From contig DAHUYZ010000005.1 of NCBI GenBank assembly GCA_027306855.1, positions 1-64,000 of the forward strand: a DNA stretch of 64,000 nucleotides, read 5' to 3'. The notes under the pieces were generated by a model, which saw only the letters and a list, made by a program, of their open reading frames with translations, did no database searches and was not told the DNA's origin. The position numbers and the translations under genes were made by a program. This document shows positions 61,219-64,000 of the stretch, one piece after another. The DNA is from Solirubrobacterales bacterium (GTDB lineage Bacteria; Actinomycetota; Thermoleophilia; Solirubrobacterales; Solirubrobacteraceae). Numbering within the stretch: position 1 is the first letter of the stretch; every line of letters starts with the position of its first letter.

Positions 61219-62349
61219 ATGCGCATGCAGGCGACAGCAACAAAGCGAGCGGATGATCGCGACGAGCCGGAGCGGGCCAGGATCGGCCCCGCGCGCCGGG
61301 CAGTGTCAGTTGTCGGTGCGCCTGAGCGCCACCAGAACGAGGGTCATGGGCGGCGACTGACGCTCGCATTCGAAGCGCTCGACGGATTCCCCGCGCTGTC
61401 GGAGTCGCGCAGCCGGCTGCTGGCGGTGATTTCGAAGGACAACGTCGCGACGGCCGACATCGTAGGCGCCGTCGAGTCGGACGTGGCCCTGATCATCGCC
61501 GTCATGCGTCTCGCCAACGAAACAGCGAGGCAGGGCGAGCGCATCGAGACGGTCGTGGCCGCGGTTGAGCGGCTCAGCCCCGAGGCCGTACAGGCGACGG
61601 CCAGCAGGGTCCGCACATTTGACTTCTTCGAACGGACGAACGGATGGGAGACCGCGCCCGAGCGCTTCCGGCTACACGCGCTCGCGACCCAGCAAGCGGC
61701 CGACAGGCTCGCCGCCGAGGTCGGCTATGAGAATCGCGATCGCCTGACCGTGACGAGCCTGCTGCACGACGTCGGCAAGCTCGTGCTCGTCCACGCTTAT
61801 CCGGGCTATGTCGCGCAGGTCCAAGCAGAGGTCGCGACGCCTGAGAAGCGCCTCCACCGCGAACGGCGCGAGCTGGGTGTCGACCACGCGCTCGTCGGGG
61901 GTGTGCTCGCGCGCCGCTGGGGTCTGCCCGCGTCGATCGCGACCGTGATCGAGCGCCACCACAACGCCGATGTGCCCGGTGAGGCGGCGCTTGTGAGACT
62001 CGCCGACATGCTCGCGCACTACGCTCACGGCGCGCCCGTCTCGCCCGGCGAGATGCTCAGCTGCGCACGTCTGCTCGGACTCGGGCCGGCTGAGCTGCGC
62101 AGGGTTATGTACGAGCTGCCCAACGGTCCCAGTCAGCGCCAGCGCCTGGTCGACCCCTGCCCGCTGTCGGGTCGGGAGCTCGGTGTCCTGCAGCGGCTCG
62201 CCGAAGGCAAGGTCTACAAGCAGATCGCTCACGAGCTGACGCTCTCGACGAGCACGGTGAGGACCCACCTTCACAACATCTACGGCAAGCTCGGTGCGGT
62301 CGACCGCGCCCAGGCCGTCTTGATCGCTACAGAGCGCGGTTGGCTCTAG
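61219..62349 (+). CDS. HDOD domain fused to a LuxR-type HTH
   Basis: 376 aa. Residues 50-255 are HDOD: LTAFEALDGFPALS-like (LTLAFEALDGFPALSESRSRLLAVI), IVGAVESDVALIIAVMRLAN, LLHDVGKLVLVHAYPGY and ATVIERHHNADV, an HD-related fold whose catalytic His-Asp survives as HD in LLHDVGK. The C-terminus (about 310-376) is a LuxR HTH: LSGRELGVLQRLAEGKVYKQIAHELTLSTSTVRTHLHNIYGKL. This joins a usually signalling or chemotaxis module directly to a DNA-binding output. Effector and targets unknown. Confidence 0.85.
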   Translation: MRMQATATKRADDRDEPERARIGPARRAVSVVGAPERHQNEGHGRRLTLAFEALDGFPALSESRSRLLAVISKDNVATADIVGAVESDVALIIAVMRLANETARQGERIETVVAAVERLSPEAVQATASRVRTFDFFERTNGWETAPERFRLHALATQQAADRLAAEVGYENRDRLTVTSLLHDVGKLVLVHAYPGYVAQVQAEVATPEKRLHRERRELGVDHALVGGVLARRWGLPASIATVIERHHNADVPGEAALVRLADMLAHYAHGAPVSPGEMLSCARLLGLGPAELRRVMYELPNGPSQRQRLVDPCPLSGRELGVLQRLAEGKVYKQIAHELTLSTSTVRTHLHNIYGKLGAVDRAQAVLIATERGWL

Positions 62350-62357
62350 ACCCGTAG

Positions 62358-62382
62358 CATCGCGCGTTGTGATGGCGCGATG
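62358..62382. promoter_or_regulatory. Inverted repeat spanning the start codon of the Rrf2 gene
   Basis: CATCGCGC-GTTGTGATG-GCGCGATG, perfect 8-bp arms; the last ATG is the start codon of the regulator. It can be an autoregulatory operator or an RNA hairpin hiding the start. Confidence 0.55.
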
Positions 62383-62772
62383 ATCTCGATCACGAGCAAG
62401 TCACCGTATGCCGTGGCGGCGCTAGCGGAGCTGGGGCGCAGCGGCGGGTCTGAGCCAGTGCCGGTCGGCGAGCTCGCCAAGCGACGAGGGATGCCTGTCC
62501 AGTTCCTCGAGCAGCTGTTCGCCGTGCTGCGGCGTGCCGGGGTCGTCAGCTCGCAACGCGGCGTCAAGGGCGGCTACCGCTTAGCCCGCGACCCCTCCGA
62601 GGTGACGGTGCTCGAGATCGTCGAGCTGCTCGACGGCCCGTTCGGGCGAGACTCCGAGGGTGTCTTCGCCGACGCCTCGAAGGCGGCGCGCGAAGTGCTC
62701 GAGCAGACCACGATCGCCGATGTGCTCGAGCGCGAGACGCGCGAGGCGGGCGCGTCGATGTACCACATTTGA
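62380..62772 (+). CDS. Rrf2-family regulator, CymR-like (no Fe-S cysteines)
   Basis: 130 aa. Winged helix: SPYAVAALAELGRSGGSEPVPVGELAKRRGMPVQFLEQLFAVLRRAGVVSSQRGVKGGYRLARDP is textbook Rrf2. The three C-terminal cysteines that bind an Fe-S cluster in IscR/NsrR are absent; the whole protein lacks Cys. That fits the CymR type, which represses cysteine-synthesis genes in partnership with CysK, and cysK follows 19 bp downstream. The CymR role is inferred from family plus neighbour. Confidence 0.85.
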   Translation: MISITSKSPYAVAALAELGRSGGSEPVPVGELAKRRGMPVQFLEQLFAVLRRAGVVSSQRGVKGGYRLARDPSEVTVLEIVELLDGPFGRDSEGVFADASKAAREVLEQTTIADVLERETREAGASMYHI

Positions 62773-62791
62773 ACTATTGTCGCCCTCATCG

Positions 62792-63736
62792 ATGGGGGCA
62801 ATCCCGATCAACATTTCAGACCTAGTCGGGGACACGCCGACTGCACGCCTGAAGCGTATGCTTGAGGGGACGCCCGCGCAGGAAGGCGGCGTGGAGATCT
62901 ACGCGAAGCTCGAGGCCTTCAACCCGGGCGGCAGCGTCAAGGACAGGGTAGGCGTCGCGATGATCGAAGCTGCTGAGGCGGAAGGGCGGATCGAGCCGGG
63001 CCGCACCACGATAGTCGAGGCGACGAGCGGCAACACGGGAATTGCGCTCGCGTTCGTGTGCGCCGCGAAGGGATACGACCTCGTGCTGACCTTGCCCCAG
63101 GGGATGAGCCGCGAGCGGGAGATCCTCTTGAAGCTGTACGGCGCACGGGTCGAGATCACAGAGTCGCTAGGCGGCATGCAGGAGGCGGTACAGGCCGCAC
63201 GGGCGCTGGCGCGCGATCCGGATATCTTCCTGCCCGACCAGTTCTCCAATCCCGCCAATCCACTCGCGCACAGGCGCACGACCGGGCCAGAGATCGAGCG
63301 TGCGCTCGACGGACGTGTCGACGTGCTCGTCGCCGGCGTCGGCACCGGTGGCACGATCACAGGGGCGGGCGAGTACCTGCGCGAGCGCACCCCAAAGCTC
63401 CAGATCGTCGCGGTCGAGCCGAGCGGATCGGCCGTGCTGTCGGGGGGCGCACCGGGTCCCCACCGCATACAGGGGATCGGCGCAGGCTTTGTGCCGCCGA
63501 TCCTTAACCGAGATCTGATCGACGAGGTGATTGCCGTCTCCGACGACGACGCGATCGGTACGGCCTGGATGTGCGCGCGCCGTGAGGGGCTTCTCGCCGG
63601 CATCTCCTCTGGGGCCGCGCTGTGGGCGAGTCTCCAGGTCGCGGCGCGCCCGGAGTCCAAGGGCAAGCGGATCGTGACGATCATGCCCGACTCCGGCGAG
63701 CGCTACGTCTCGCAGGCGTTCTTCGCGCCGGCCTGA
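62792..63736 (+). CDS. cysK: Cysteine synthase A (O-acetylserine sulfhydrylase)
   Basis: 314 aa from ATG 62792; the track start 62660 lies inside the Rrf2 gene. FNPGGSVKDRVGVAMIEAAE contains the PLP Lys, VEATSGNTGIALAFV the substrate loop, and GVGTGGTITGAGEYL the phosphate-binding Gly loop. Makes cysteine from O-acetylserine and sulfide; may bind both CysE and the CymR-like regulator. Confidence 0.96.
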   Translation: MGAIPINISDLVGDTPTARLKRMLEGTPAQEGGVEIYAKLEAFNPGGSVKDRVGVAMIEAAEAEGRIEPGRTTIVEATSGNTGIALAFVCAAKGYDLVLTLPQGMSREREILLKLYGARVEITESLGGMQEAVQAARALARDPDIFLPDQFSNPANPLAHRRTTGPEIERALDGRVDVLVAGVGTGGTITGAGEYLRERTPKLQIVAVEPSGSAVLSGGAPGPHRIQGIGAGFVPPILNRDLIDEVIAVSDDDAIGTAWMCARREGLLAGISSGAALWASLQVAARPESKGKRIVTIMPDSGERYVSQAFFAPA

Positions 63737-63816
63737 TTGAGCGTCCGAGCCGTTTCTCAGCGGCATGTCGGCTCGACCGGCACCGGTGTCCGCAAGGGCG
63801 TCGCTACGCTTGGTGC

Positions 63817-64000
63817 ATGCTCGGCATCGGGACTGTCGCGCGGGTCGCGAAGGAGCTTCGCCGTGACGTGGTCGCCGCGCGGGACCGCGATCCCGCAGCA
63901 CGTGGCGTCGGGCCTGTTGAGATCCTTGCCACCTGGCCCGGGATCCAGGCGCTGCTGAGCCATCGCGTCGCTCACGCGCTGCACGGCGCAGGAGTCCCGC
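63817..64000 (+). CDS. cysE: Serine O-acetyltransferase, N-terminus (cut by window edge)
   Basis: ATG 63817 runs off the window. Sequence LRRDVVAARDRDPAARGVGPVEILATWPG then IQALLSHRVAHALHGAGVP is the helical start of short-type bacterial CysE. It makes the O-acetylserine used by the neighbouring CysK. The hexapeptide-repeat catalytic domain lies outside the window. Confidence 0.88.
   Translation, partial: MLGIGTVARVAKELRRDVVAARDRDPAARGVGPVEILATWPGIQALLSHRVAHALHGAGVP

Overview
The window is a high-GC chromosome segment that looks like an actinobacterium of the class Thermoleophilia (Solirubrobacterales type, e.g. Conexibacter or Solirubrobacter). This rests on codon use, the SVSCASxSFC-repeat surface protein with a Solirubrobacterales-like C-terminal domain, and the housekeeping gene order. 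The genus is inference; no database was searched.

Layout. 1-11.1 kb is chromosomal: a truncated GGDEF protein, phosphoketolase, a DHA2-type MFS exporter divergent from a MalT-like LuxR ATPase, a lone LuxR HTH protein, several membrane proteins, tRNA-Cys, a DsbA-like protein and tRNA-Val. 11.19-33.04 kb is a genomic island of about 21.8 kb inserted in the 3' end of tRNA-Val(GAC) and bounded by 21-bp direct repeats (11193-11213 and 33020-33040). A third, partial core at 31918-31932 and a 35-bp repeat beside both right-hand cores suggest at least two stacked insertions. 

The left half of the island is a mobility module read leftward: Cys-rich and small membrane proteins, a TraG/VirD4-like ATPase, a Replic_Relax-family protein and a large serine recombinase whose 3' end runs antisense into the tRNA. 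It is followed by an AT-richer control region (HTH-TPR regulator, a 23-codon micro-ORF, an extended -10 promoter and a 108-aa unknown) and a giant 14-repeat surface protein. The right half is cargo and debris: an XRE regulator, broken genes, a TetR/CrtA-like/two-flavoprotein oxygenase cluster, an AbiTii-like protein, a Fic/VbhA-type toxin-antitoxin pair, and a DUF5678/retropepsin-like pair with a decayed second copy nearby.

33-39.7 kb returns to chromosome: membrane proteins, a CpsB-like PHP phosphatase, and a translationally coupled operon of acyl-CoA synthetase, wax-ester/DGAT acyltransferase and PfkB kinase. 39.9-64 kb is core machinery: thrS-infC-rpmI-rplT, an SpoU methyltransferase, pheS-pheT running with overlapping ends into argC-J-B-D-G, a coiled-coil/SCP2-like protein, dnaE, nfo, gltX, an HDOD-LuxR fusion, and a cysteine module (Rrf2/CymR-like, cysK, start of cysE).

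Most ORF-track entries are antisense or out-of-frame shadows and are omitted. Starts were moved where a Shine-Dalgarno site, family alignment from memory, or a neighbour's end argued for it.
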